Below are positions 1 to 7,302 of a stretch of DNA of 16,168 nt, piece after piece. Under the pieces are notes generated by a model. It saw nothing but the letters and a program-made list of their open reading frames with translations. It did no database searches and was not told where the DNA came from. Source of the DNA: SYIM01 sp044359405 (GTDB lineage: Bacteria; Pseudomonadota; Gammaproteobacteria; Burkholderiales; Burkholderiaceae_E); contig JBIKMC010000049.1 in the NCBI GenBank assembly GCA_044359405.1, positions 1 to 16,168 on the forward strand, given 5' to 3'. Made by a program: the position numbers and the translations under genes. The first letter of the stretch is position 1; each line of letters starts with the position of its first letter.

Positions 1-458
1 TCGACATCACCGTCGCCCTTCAGGTGGGCCTGGTGCTGGCCAGCCTATTCTTCATTTACCGCATCGCAGCGGTGACGCGGCTGCAACGCCTTGAGACGAC
101 TGCCGGTGCGCCGATTCCCGCCGGGGTTGAAATCTGGCAACTGTTCGGGTCGCTGTTCTTCGGTGCGGTCAACCGTATCGAGCCCCTGCTCGACCCGCAA
201 CGCCCCTGCCCACGCGTGCTGATCCTCGATCTTCATCAGCTCATCAACATGGACACCACCGGCGTTGACTCGCTGCAAAATCTGCACCGCTTCCTGTGCA
301 AGCGCGATTGCCGACTGGTGATCGCAGGGGCTAATGAACAACCGCTCTCACTGCTGCGGCGCTCGGGCTTTGCCGACGAACTGGGATCCGATGGAATTGT
401 GCCGACTGTCGCCGACGCGGTGCATAGACTCGACTCGACCGCCGCCACGCCCGACTGA
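1..458 (+). CDS. SulP family anion permease, C-terminal part with STAS domain (5' partial)
   Basis: The reading frame is open from the window edge (codons from base 3, beginning DITVALQVGLVLASLFFIYR), so the true start lies upstream; the GTG at 24 is internal. The visible 152 residues hold the end of the last membrane helix (VGLVLASLFFIY), then a cytoplasmic STAS domain with a first strand around GVEIWQLFGSLFFGAVNRI, the central strand VLILDLHQLINMDTTG, and a helix with SLLRRSGFADEL. The DTTG position matches the conserved nucleotide or phosphorylation loop of STAS domains. SulP proteins are inner-membrane transporters of sulfate, bicarbonate or dicarboxylates; the substrate cannot be read from this fragment. 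The gene ends 150 bases before the GntR regulator and is separated from it by a small hairpin and a new promoter, so it is probably not part of the following operon. Confidence 0.88.
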   Translation, partial: DITVALQVGLVLASLFFIYRIAAVTRLQRLETTAGAPIPAGVEIWQLFGSLFFGAVNRIEPLLDPQRPCPRVLILDLHQLINMDTTGVDSLQNLHRFLCKRDCRLVIAGANEQPLSLLRRSGFADELGSDGIVPTVADAVHRLDSTAATPD

Positions 459-473
459 AAAGGCCTCGACCTG

Positions 474-489
474 TCGCTCTAAAGAGCGA
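474..489 (+). terminator. Small hairpin after the SulP gene (possible weak terminator)
   Basis: Six perfect pairs, TCGCTC and GAGCGA, enclose a TAAA loop 15 bases after the SulP stop codon. No T-run follows, so it does not meet the usual form of an intrinsic terminator. It could be a 3'-end processing or stabilising hairpin. Confidence 0.3.
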
Positions 490-533
490 TGCAAAGCGAA
501 TCGCGACTGCACTGACCCGTCGCCAACTCTGGT

Positions 534-563
534 TTGACACTATGCGGGATGCCTTTATAGAAT
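534..563 (+). promoter_or_regulatory. Sigma70-type promoter of the GntR-PhyH-SAF operon
   Basis: A perfect -35 TTGACA lies at 534-539. A -10 TAGAAT (5 of 6 to consensus) lies at 558-563, giving 18-base spacing; an overlapping TATAGA at 556-561 would give 16. The stretch is clearly more AT-rich than the flanking genes. Transcription would start near 570, leaving a 5' leader of about 40 bases before the GntR ATG at 608. Confidence 0.6.
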
Positions 564-575
564 TTTGTATACAGA
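564..575. promoter_or_regulatory. Putative GntR operator (TGTATACA palindrome)
   Basis: TTTGTATACAGA contains the perfect 8-base palindrome TGTATACA (566-573). It starts directly after the -10 box, so a bound repressor would cover the transcription start. Palindromes of the form TTGTATACAA are typical operator sites for FCD-type GntR regulators, and such a gene begins 33 bases downstream. The simplest reading is autoregulation of the whole unit. The same central GTATAC also occurs by chance inside the GntR coding sequence near 650. Confidence 0.55.
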
Positions 576-607
576 GTTCAGAGTGCAATTGATATCTCTC
601 GGCATCC

Positions 608-1306
608 ATGCTCAGACAAGTCACCCCCTCGCCCGATCTCACCGAACGCGTATACCAGGCGCTGCTGGATGCGATCGTGTCGGGCGAGCTCGCGCCCGGC
701 GAGCGACTCACCCAGGAGCAACTGGCCGACCGCTTGGGTGTGTCCCGACAGCCTGTGCTGCAGTCGCTAATGCGACTTCGCGGACAGGGCCTGATTCACG
801 ACACCGAGACTCGGCGGGGCATCCGAATTGCTCCGCTGCAGGGGGAACACCTGGTGGCACGCTACCGGGTACGGGCAGCACTGGATGGCCTGGCAGCGGC
901 CAGCGCCGCTGCCAAGCCCAGAACAGACCTCATGCGCAGCGGTCGGGCCCTGATCGCAGCGGGTCGGCGTGCCGCCGCCAGTGACGATATCGCAGCGCTG
1001 GTTGACATTGACCTGCGCTTTCACGAGTTCATCTACGAAGCCAGCGGCAATCCAATTCTGACTGAAACCGTGCGCCCGCACTGGCTACATATCCGTCGTG
1101 CCATGCACGCATTCCTGCGTCAGCCCGTCTCATTCGAGGGCGTATGGCGCGAGCACGAAGGCATTCTCAAGGCGATTGTCGCCGGAGACGCTGAAACCGC
1201 CGAGCAGCTGTCACGCAGCCACTGTGAGCGCTCGGTCGACTTCCTGATCAATACTCGTCATGGAGACACTCATGAAACTCAGTCCCACCCAGCTCGAGCA
1301 GTTTGA
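608..1306 (+). CDS. GntR family transcriptional regulator, FCD (FadR/VanR-like) subfamily
   Basis: This 232-residue DNA-binding repressor or activator has a winged helix at about 10-75 (LTERVYQALLDAIVSGEL, then LTQEQLADRLGVSRQPV and the wing LIHDTETRRGIRI). An all-helical FCD ligand domain follows at about 85-215. FCD proteins bind a metal through an Asp and three His; here D135 and H139 (DLRFHEF), H183 (WREHEGI) and H205 (SRSHCER) fit. FCD regulators usually sense an organic acid that is a substrate or intermediate of the adjacent pathway; the ligand here is unknown. The gene is first in its operon, behind a promoter and palindromic operator, and its last 35 bases overlap the start of the dioxygenase gene, implying translational coupling. 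No strong Shine-Dalgarno is seen before the ATG. It very likely controls the two enzymes that follow. Confidence 0.9.
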   Translation: MLRQVTPSPDLTERVYQALLDAIVSGELAPGERLTQEQLADRLGVSRQPVLQSLMRLRGQGLIHDTETRRGIRIAPLQGEHLVARYRVRAALDGLAAASAAAKPRTDLMRSGRALIAAGRRAAASDDIAALVDIDLRFHEFIYEASGNPILTETVRPHWLHIRRAMHAFLRQPVSFEGVWREHEGILKAIVAGDAETAEQLSRSHCERSVDFLINTRHGDTHETQSHPARAV

Positions 1307-2090
1307 ACGCGACGGCTATCTATTCTTTCCGGGCCTGTTCACGCCCGCTGAAATGAAGATTCTCAAAGATGAAGTGCCTCGCATTTACTCGGAATTTCGC
1401 CCTGAAATCGTGCGCGAAAAAGACGGTGTCACACCGCGAACCAGCTTTGCCGCACACACCTACAGTGATGTGTTCGCCAAGCTGGGCCGGCATCCACGCA
1501 TGGTCGATCCGGTACAACAATATTTCGGCGAGCCGGTCTACATGCACCAGTTCAAGATCAACGGTAAACAGGCTTTCGACGGCGACGTCTGGCAATGGCA
1601 TCAAGACTACGGCACCTGGCAACGCGATGACGGCATGCCCCAGCCGCGCGCCATGAATGTTGCGATTTTTCTGGATGAAGTCACCGAATTTAATGGCCCG
1701 CTGTGGTTCATCCCAGGCTCACACCGCGAAGGCGTGGTCGAAGCAGGACATGACATCACCACCACCAGTTATCCCCTTTGGACTCTGGACAATGCCAAGG
1801 TCAAAGAGCTGGTTGAGCGCGGCGGCATCGTTTCGCCCAAAGGGCCAGCTGGATCGATGATGATGTTTCATGGCTGCCTGGTGCATGGCTCGCCCCCCAA
1901 TATGAGCCCCTGGGATCGGGTCATTGTTTATCTGAGCCTGTGTGCGGTCAGTAACCACATCACGCAATTCAAGCGTCCCGACTGGATTGCGCATCGCGAC
2001 TTCACACCCGTACAAACGCTGACCGACGACTGCCTGCTGCGCAAAGATATGCACGGACTGCCCTGGCCTGTTGCGCAGCGCGCCGCCTGA
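1272..2090 (+). CDS. Phytanoyl-CoA dioxygenase (PhyH) family Fe(II)/2-oxoglutarate oxygenase, EctD-like
   Basis: The protein is a 272-residue non-haem iron oxygenase expected to hydroxylate a small substrate using O2 and 2-oxoglutarate in the cytoplasm. The double-stranded beta-helix motifs are visible: H110-x-D112 in WHQDYGTW, the family signature FNGPLWFIPGSHR at about 140-152, the distal iron ligand H205 in LVHGSPPN, and R216 in PWDR for 2-oxoglutarate. The segment WHQDYGTWQRDDGMPQPRAM closely resembles the ectoine hydroxylase signature (WHSDFETWH..DGMP..R), but no ectoine synthesis genes lie nearby, so ectoine is not assumed. I chose the ATG at 1272 over the in-frame ATG at 1260 because GGAGA (1262-1266) sits five bases upstream of it. 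It overlaps the GntR gene by 35 bases and is followed 35 bases later by an oxidoreductase, which may act on its product. Family is sure; substrate is unknown. Confidence 0.9.
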   Translation: MKLSPTQLEQFERDGYLFFPGLFTPAEMKILKDEVPRIYSEFRPEIVREKDGVTPRTSFAAHTYSDVFAKLGRHPRMVDPVQQYFGEPVYMHQFKINGKQAFDGDVWQWHQDYGTWQRDDGMPQPRAMNVAIFLDEVTEFNGPLWFIPGSHREGVVEAGHDITTTSYPLWTLDNAKVKELVERGGIVSPKGPAGSMMMFHGCLVHGSPPNMSPWDRVIVYLSLCAVSNHITQFKRPDWIAHRDFTPVQTLTDDCLLRKDMHGLPWPVAQRAA

Positions 2091-2125
2091 TATTTCACTG
2101 CGACGAAACCGCGAGGAACGCTGCC

Positions 2126-3466
2126 TTGAATCTTTACAACATGCTCCAGACACGCGCCGCCGAGTCGCGGCCTGTGCGGGTGGGTCTTATTGGTGCCGGC
2201 AAATTCGGCTCAATGTATCTGTCGCAGGCCCAGCGCACGCCGGGTATTCATCTGGTCGGTGTGGCAGACCTGTCGCCGCAACGCGCCGTGGCAGCGCTTC
2301 GCAACGTTGGTTGGCCGGCAACCCGACTGAAGGCAAAAAGTTTTGCGGAGGCGGCGCGCAAAGGCAGCACCTGCATCACCGATGACGCCATGGCGCTGAT
2401 CAGCAGTGTCGAGATTGACATCATCATTGATGCGACAGGCCACCCGGCTGCTGGTATCGCTCATGTACTGGCTTGCTGCGATCACGGCAAACACATCGTC
2501 ATGGTGAATGTTGAGGCTGATGCGCTCGCGGGGCCTCTGTTGGCCAGGCGGGCGCGAGAAGCAGGCATCGTGTACTCGCTTGCCTATGGTGACCAGCCTG
2601 CCCTGATCTGCGAAATGGTTGACTGGGCGCGCACGGCTGGCCTTGAGGTGGTGGCCGCCGGCAAGGGCACGAAATACTTGCCTGCTTATCACGCCTCAAC
2701 ACCCGCCACCGTCTGGGATCATTACGGCATCAGCGCCGCGGACGCTCGCCTTGGCGGCATGAATGCGCAGATGTTCAACTCGTTTCTGGATGGCACTAAA
2801 TCCGCGATTGAAATGGCGGCCGTAGCCAACGCCACCGGCCTCAAGCCGGCCGCTGGCGGCTTGAATTTTCCACCCTGCGGCGTTGACGATCTGGCACGCA
2901 TCCTCAAGCCGACTCAAGACGGCGGCCAGTTGGCACATCGCGGACAAGTCGAAGTCATCTCCAGCCTTGAACGCGACGGCCGTCCGGTGTTTCGCGATCT
3001 GCGCTGGGGCGTGTACGTCACGTTCGCGGGCGGGTCCGACTATGTTCGCCGGTGTTTTCGCGAGTACGGACTGGTCACTGACGCCAGTGGCGAGTACTCG
3101 GCCATGTACAAGCCCTACCACCTGATCGGCCTTGAACTGGGCATCAGCGTGGCATCGGTGGGATTGCGACGCGAGCCCACCGGTGCGGCCCAGGCCTGGC
3201 ACGGCGATGTGGTGGCCACCGCCAAGCGCGATCTCAAACGTGGGGAAACCCTTGATGGCGAGGGTGGGTTCACGGTTTACGGACGCCTGATGCCAGCGCG
3301 CGACTCATTGAAGGTAGGGGGTCTGCCACTGGGACTCGCTCATGGCGTGAAACTTAAGCAGGCGGTCAAGGCAGGCCAGCCCGTGCGCTGGTCAGATGTC
3401 ACCATTGACGCCAAAGACCCCGCCGTGAAATTTCGGCGCGAGATGGAAGCCAGCTTCAAGCCCTGA
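2126..3466 (+). CDS. NAD(P)-binding oxidoreductase with C-terminal SAF domain (COG4091, homoserine dehydrogenase-like)
   Basis: This 446-residue cytoplasmic protein has an N-terminal Rossmann fold at about 16-150 with the dinucleotide motif GAGKFG (23-28). A homoserine dehydrogenase-like middle domain follows at about 150-345, including MFNSFLDGTKSAIEM, where D222 and K225 are candidate catalytic residues. A SAF domain lies at about 358-430 (GDVVATAKRDLKRGETL). SAF proteins of this group are often misnamed flagellar protein FlgA; no flagellar genes are present. True homoserine dehydrogenases end in an ACT domain, absent here, so a threonine-biosynthesis role is unlikely. It probably oxidises or reduces a hydroxy or oxo acid. 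The start is TTG, supported by GAGGAA eight bases upstream (2113-2118) and by family-typical MNLYNMLQTRAAESRPVRVG. It lies last in the GntR-controlled unit, suggesting a step after the PhyH oxygenase. Confidence 0.85.
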   Translation: MNLYNMLQTRAAESRPVRVGLIGAGKFGSMYLSQAQRTPGIHLVGVADLSPQRAVAALRNVGWPATRLKAKSFAEAARKGSTCITDDAMALISSVEIDIIIDATGHPAAGIAHVLACCDHGKHIVMVNVEADALAGPLLARRAREAGIVYSLAYGDQPALICEMVDWARTAGLEVVAAGKGTKYLPAYHASTPATVWDHYGISAADARLGGMNAQMFNSFLDGTKSAIEMAAVANATGLKPAAGGLNFPPCGVDDLARILKPTQDGGQLAHRGQVEVISSLERDGRPVFRDLRWGVYVTFAGGSDYVRRCFREYGLVTDASGEYSAMYKPYHLIGLELGISVASVGLRREPTGAAQAWHGDVVATAKRDLKRGETLDGEGGFTVYGRLMPARDSLKVGGLPLGLAHGVKLKQAVKAGQPVRWSDVTIDAKDPAVKFRREMEASFKP

Positions 3467-3511
3467 GACGGTGTGGCTTCAAGGTCACATGCTCCAGGCG
3501 GTAGCTCTCGA

Positions 3512-4771
3512 TTAGAACAGCCGAAACAACAGAATGGCAACGAGCGTCGGCGGCACCGCTGCAGCGAACAGCCCCAAGGCGCTGACTTCTTCGTTCTGAA
3601 AGCGCCCTTTGAGAATGGAATAGCCGGCCGGATTGGGCGCATTGGCGATCACTGTGAGTCCGCCACCCGTAACAGCTCCGGCCACCAGCGATAGCTTGAA
3701 TTCATCAGACAGCCCCTCGACCAGAGAACCCAGGTAGGTGAGCGCCGCATTGTCGGTGATGGCCGTCAGTGCCGTGGCCCCGTAATAAACCGCTGTGGGG
3801 CTCATGGCCTGCAGCACAGGCTGCAACCACCACTGCTGCTGCCCGCCCAGAACCACCAGCCCAGCCAGAAAGAACGCCACCATCAGACCCTCGCGCAGAA
3901 TGAGTCTGTCCTGATAGCGGCTGTAAGCACTGGCCACACCCAGGAAAAACAGAAACAGCCCCATAAACACGACCGCATGATGGGCAGAGATCACCACGCC
4001 GACGAGAAAGAGCACATGCACCAGGGTGAGCGCCAGCGGAATCAGGTCGTCTTTGTTCTTGCCATCGATAAACGGCACGCGCGAAATTTCGCTACGGAAT
4101 ATCATCGTCACGATGAGGGCATTGATGATCACCGCAATGGCCGAGCGCCAGCCCAGGTTCATGATCATAAAGGGAAGGTCCCAGCCCCACTTGGCCGCGA
4201 CCATCAGCACCGGGGGCGCCGCATAAGGCGTGAGCGTCCCGCCGATAGACACGTTGACAAACAGCACACCGATGGTGGCGTACATCAGCCGGCTTGAAAT
4301 GCCGGCGTTGTAAAAGCGATCGCGCAGCAGCAGGGCAGCCAGTGTCATCGCTGCGGGTTCAGTGATGAACGAGCCCAGCAGCGGCAGCAGCGACAGCGAA
4401 AGAAAGAAGATAGCCATTTGTCGCTGCATGGGCAATACACGCGCAGTCACCTCCACGCAATTGAGCGCAAGGCGCAAAATGGGTTTGCTCGCCGCAATTA
4501 CCATGATGACGAACACAAACAGAGGTTCGGTGTAATTACGGGTTTCGAGGTACTCGATCGCCTGACCCGGTCCCACGGCAAAAAACATAAATAGGGTCAG
4601 CACCATGGCCCAGAAGCCAAACACGGCCTCGACCTCACCGAGCAGATGAAAAATACCTGCATGTGCCGGGTGACGGTGGGCCAGCTTTTCAAAGAATTTG
4701 GCCGAGAACGTGTGCAGTACGGCGATGGCAAACAGGGCTGCGCCGACCAGTTGAACGGTGGTGGGATTCAA
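3512..4771 (-). CDS. Putative Na+/H+ antiporter (NhaD/ArsB-like fold, former DUF1504 family)
   Basis: This 419-residue polytopic inner-membrane protein has about ten or eleven hydrophobic segments. Family-typical loops are GSFITEPAAMTLAALLLRDR, VNVSIGGTLTPYAAPP, and the near-C-terminal ALTAITDNAALTYLGSLVEG followed by GGGLTVIANAPNPAGYSIL. The two half-helix motifs with Asn/Asp and Pro resemble the ion-binding hairpins of the ion-transporter superfamily. Transport has been assigned to this family mainly by similarity, so the transported ions are not certain. The only sensible start is TTG at 4771, with GGGGAG a few bases upstream; it lies three bases after the stop of the PHA-system gene, so the two are translated from one message. 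The gene converges with the plus-strand oxidoreductase across 45 bases, in which I see no clear terminator. Confidence 0.82.
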   Translation of the reverse strand: MNPTTVQLVGAALFAIAVLHTFSAKFFEKLAHRHPAHAGIFHLLGEVEAVFGFWAMVLTLFMFFAVGPGQAIEYLETRNYTEPLFVFVIMVIAASKPILRLALNCVEVTARVLPMQRQMAIFFLSLSLLPLLGSFITEPAAMTLAALLLRDRFYNAGISSRLMYATIGVLFVNVSIGGTLTPYAAPPVLMVAAKWGWDLPFMIMNLGWRSAIAVIINALIVTMIFRSEISRVPFIDGKNKDDLIPLALTLVHVLFLVGVVISAHHAVVFMGLFLFFLGVASAYSRYQDRLILREGLMVAFFLAGLVVLGGQQQWWLQPVLQAMSPTAVYYGATALTAITDNAALTYLGSLVEGLSDEFKLSLVAGAVTGGGLTVIANAPNPAGYSILKGRFQNEEVSALGLFAAAVPPTLVAILLFRLF

Positions 4772-4774
4772 GGC

Positions 4775-5071
4775 TTACTCCCCAGCGGATGATTCAGCAG
4801 AAAAATATCGATCAAAGTTTGCAGCAAGGCGCGCCTCGATGCGCGGTTTAAAGCTTGCCATCAAAAAGCCCAGCTTGGCATCCAGTGAAATTTTGCCATC
4901 GCTGACCGCGAGCACTCCCGACACACCTGAGGCGCTGAAGTAAAGACTATCGCCATCCCAGTGCGACTGAACATCATAGCTGTCGGCCATCTCATCGGCC
5001 AGGCGCTGTGCGACATCTCGGGCCTTACCCAGTCCAAGCGCGTGGTCACGCTCAAACAACAATCGGTTCAT
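4775..5071 (-). CDS. Polyhydroxyalkanoic acid system family protein (PHA_gran_rgn)
   Basis: The 98-residue protein matches the family pattern: an N-terminal DHALGLGKARDVAQRLADEMA helix, then VQSHWDGDSLYFSASGVSGVLAVSDGKISLDAKLGFL, then a C-terminal amphipathic helix FKPRIEARLAANFDRYFS. Members are small cytosolic proteins encoded near PHA synthesis genes in many proteobacteria. Their role is unproven and may be granule-related. No phaC, phaA or phasin gene is in this window. The ATG is preceded by a GAGGG-type site about 12 bases upstream. The gene lies 29 bases downstream of the dehydrogenase and three bases upstream of the antiporter. Confidence 0.8.
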   Translation of the reverse strand: MNRLLFERDHALGLGKARDVAQRLADEMADSYDVQSHWDGDSLYFSASGVSGVLAVSDGKISLDAKLGFLMASFKPRIEARLAANFDRYFSAESSAGE

Positions 5072-5100
5072 GGTGGCAGATATCCCTCAGTGAGCTGGGT

Positions 5101-6060
5101 TTAACTTGTCGCGACCGGAGACAGCAGGGGCTGCCCCTGCACATGCGCCACCAGATTGTTGGCCGCGAGCATGGCCATGGCCACCCGTGAACTTCGCGTT
5201 GCACTGCCAATATGGGGAGTCAGTGCCACATTGGGAAGCGTGAGCAGATCAGGATTAAGCGCGGGCTCGCCTTCGAACACATCGAGCCCGGCCGCCGCCA
5301 GCGGACCAGTGCGCAGGGCCTGAACTAGAGCCGCATCGTCGACAATTCCACCGCGCGCAATATTGACCAACACCGCGCCTGGTTTCATACGAGCCAGCTG
5401 GGGCGCAGCGATCAGGTGGTGTGTGTCTGAGCTGTAGGGCAGCACCAGAACGACGTGATCCGCCCGCGCGAGCAAGTCGTCTAGAGGCACCCGAGTTGCG
5501 CCCAGCTCGCGCTCATTGGCCGCCGGACTGCGGTTGCAATACACGATATTCATCTCAAAACCGCGTGCGCGACGCGCAATCGCCGACCCGATGCGCCCCA
5601 TGCCCACAATGCCCAGCGTGCTGCGCCAAACATCAGCGCCCAGAAACTGGTCGAAGGCCCAGCGCTTCCAGTGTCCCGCCCGCAGCCAATGCTCTGATTC
5701 GCAGACCCGGCGCGCGGCCGCCATCAGCAGGGCCCAGGCCATGTCGGCCGTGGCCTCGTTGAGCACATCGGGGGTGTTGGTGACCAACACCCCCCGCTGC
5801 GCACATGCCTTGAGATCAATGTGATTAAAGCCCACCGAACCCGTGGCCACAATGCGCAGGCGGGGGGCAGCCGCGAGCAGCTCGGCGTCAACCCGATCGG
5901 ACGTGACCACAAACACAGCGTCTTTGTCAGCGACCCGGGCCAGCAACTCGGCACGCGACCAGAGCTCGTCCGCCTGGTTCGACTCGATTCGGTAGTGAGG
6001 CTCAAGTCGAGCGATCACTTCGGGGAACACCTGTCGGGTAATGAGCAGAGAGGGCTTCAT
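5101..6060 (-). CDS. D-isomer-specific 2-hydroxyacid dehydrogenase (glyoxylate/hydroxypyruvate reductase-like)
   Basis: This 319-residue cytoplasmic NAD(P)-dependent oxidoreductase interconverts a 2-oxoacid and the D-2-hydroxyacid. The nucleotide-binding domain carries GMGRIG (153-158) in LGIVGMGRIGSAIARRA. The catalytic triad is present: R236 in NIARGGIVDD, E265 in DVFEGEP and H283 in LTPHIGSAT. The substrate-binding segment ATGSVGFNHIDL is typical of the glyoxylate/hydroxypyruvate reductase branch, but lactate, phosphonate or other 2-ketoacid specificity cannot be ruled out. After GMGRIG the cofactor loop reads YCNRSPAA; an Arg there (NRS) is compatible with NADPH preference. Its ATG overlaps the pncB stop codon (ATGA), so the two are translationally coupled. 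Confidence 0.9.
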   Translation of the reverse strand: MKPSLLITRQVFPEVIARLEPHYRIESNQADELWSRAELLARVADKDAVFVVTSDRVDAELLAAAPRLRIVATGSVGFNHIDLKACAQRGVLVTNTPDVLNEATADMAWALLMAAARRVCESEHWLRAGHWKRWAFDQFLGADVWRSTLGIVGMGRIGSAIARRARGFEMNIVYCNRSPAANERELGATRVPLDDLLARADHVVLVLPYSSDTHHLIAAPQLARMKPGAVLVNIARGGIVDDAALVQALRTGPLAAAGLDVFEGEPALNPDLLTLPNVALTPHIGSATRSSRVAMAMLAANNLVAHVQGQPLLSPVATS

Positions 6061-7244
6061 ACATGCGCCTTCGCTGAAATCTGAAATACCTGTCTGAGGT
6101 ACTGAAGATAGGCCGGGTCATCGCACATGGTCTTCTCAGGGGCGTCAGACAGCTTGGCCACTGGCTGACCATTACAGCGAACCATCTTGATCACGATCTG
6201 AAGGGGCGTGTAACCGAGGTCATTGGTGAGATTGGTGCCGACACCAAAGGCCACCTTGATTCGACCGTGAAAGCGGCGATACAGCTCAATGGCCACAGGG
6301 AAAGTAAGCGCGTCGGAAAACACCAGGGTTTTTGTCCGGGGATCAACGCGATTGCGATCGTAGTGCGCAATGAGTCGCTCACCCCAATCGAACGGATCAC
6401 CGGAATCGTGTCGCGCACCATCGAAAAGCTTGCAGAAATACATGTCGAAGTCACGCAGAAAGGCATCCATCCCATAGGTGTCTGAAAGTGCAATGCCCAG
6501 GTCGCCCCGGTACTCTTTGGCCCACATCTCAAAGCCAAAGGTTTGCGAATCTCGCAGGCGCGGCCCCAGTGCCTGGCACGCTTGAAGATACTCGTGCGCC
6601 ATGGTGCCCAGCGGAGTCAGTCCCAGGGTTCGGGCAAAGTGAACATTCGAGGTACCAGCCAGATACTCACCCAAGCGGTCACGGCAAGTTTCGAGCACTT
6701 CGCGCTGCCATTCCCGTGAAAAGCGTCGGCGCGTTCCATAATCGGCAATGCGAAGCTGGGCGAGGCCCGGGTCACCCGCAACCAGGGCGATCTTGTCGGC
6801 GAGTCGCTGGCGTCCCCGGGCATACTGCGGCTCACCGACCGTGCGCCGGAAATACACCTCATTGACTATGGCCAGCACCGGTATCTCAAACAGAATGGTG
6901 TGCAGCCAGGGCCCGCGAATGACGATGGAGATCTCTCCACCACCATCGGGCGTCGCAGCCACCGTTACATACTTCGGATTCATCTGGAACAGGCCCAGAA
7001 AATCGACGAAGTCGCTCTTGATGAAACGCAGACTGCGCAGGTATTCAAGCTCAGCCTCGGTAAAGCGCAGCGAGCACAGATGCGCGATCTCTGCGCGGAT
7101 TTCATCCACATGCGTGGCCAGCTGAACTCCCGGGGTGCGACACTTAAAGCGGTACTCGACCTGCGCACCCGGAAAGTGGTGCAGCACCACCTGCATCATG
7201 GTGAACTTATAGAGATCGGTGTCGAGCAGCGATTCGATGATCAT
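6057..7244 (-). CDS. pncB: Nicotinate phosphoribosyltransferase
   Basis: The enzyme converts nicotinate, phosphoribosyl pyrophosphate and ATP into nicotinate mononucleotide (Preiss-Handler NAD salvage, cytoplasm). The 395-residue protein has the family start MIIESLLDTDLYKFTMMQ, then QVEYRFKCR, RGPWLHTILFEIPVLAIVNE, ADYGTRRRFS (168-177), GTSNVHFA (197-204), LGTMAHE with the probable phosphorylated His at 217, and LVFSDALTFP in the C-terminal half. Length agrees with proteobacterial PncB (about 400). I place the start at the ATG at 7244; an in-frame GTG at 7292 would add 16 residues that do not look like family sequence. No strong Shine-Dalgarno is visible. It lies 58 bases after the TetR gene and overlaps the next gene by four bases. 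Its closeness to an enamidase-like gene may be chance or may reflect a shared pyridine substrate. Confidence 0.95.
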   Translation of the reverse strand: MIIESLLDTDLYKFTMMQVVLHHFPGAQVEYRFKCRTPGVQLATHVDEIRAEIAHLCSLRFTEAELEYLRSLRFIKSDFVDFLGLFQMNPKYVTVAATPDGGGEISIVIRGPWLHTILFEIPVLAIVNEVYFRRTVGEPQYARGRQRLADKIALVAGDPGLAQLRIADYGTRRRFSREWQREVLETCRDRLGEYLAGTSNVHFARTLGLTPLGTMAHEYLQACQALGPRLRDSQTFGFEMWAKEYRGDLGIALSDTYGMDAFLRDFDMYFCKLFDGARHDSGDPFDWGERLIAHYDRNRVDPRTKTLVFSDALTFPVAIELYRRFHGRIKVAFGVGTNLTNDLGYTPLQIVIKMVRCNGQPVAKLSDAPEKTMCDDPAYLQYLRQVFQISAKAHV

Positions 7245-7302
7245 GGGATACCCGCCGGGGGCACCACTATAGCCCAGACGCGACTGAGGCACGGGCTGTC
7301 AC

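Noticed and set aside
645..656. Second GTATAC site as an operator
   Set aside because: It lies inside the GntR coding sequence, its flanks are not symmetrical, and the sequence is explained by Val-Tyr codons.
2126..3466. Annotation as flagellar protein FlgA or as true homoserine dehydrogenase
   Set aside because: The SAF domain alone explains the FlgA label; there are no flagellar genes and no signal peptide. The ACT domain of homoserine dehydrogenase is missing.
3467..3511. Possible bidirectional terminator between the convergent genes
   Set aside because: Only a loose GAAGCC/GGCTTC pairing with a wide spacing was found, and no T-run on either strand.
7245..7292. GTG start extending pncB by 16 residues
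   Set aside because: Family members begin with the MIIxSLLDTDLYKFTM block, which matches the ATG at 7244.
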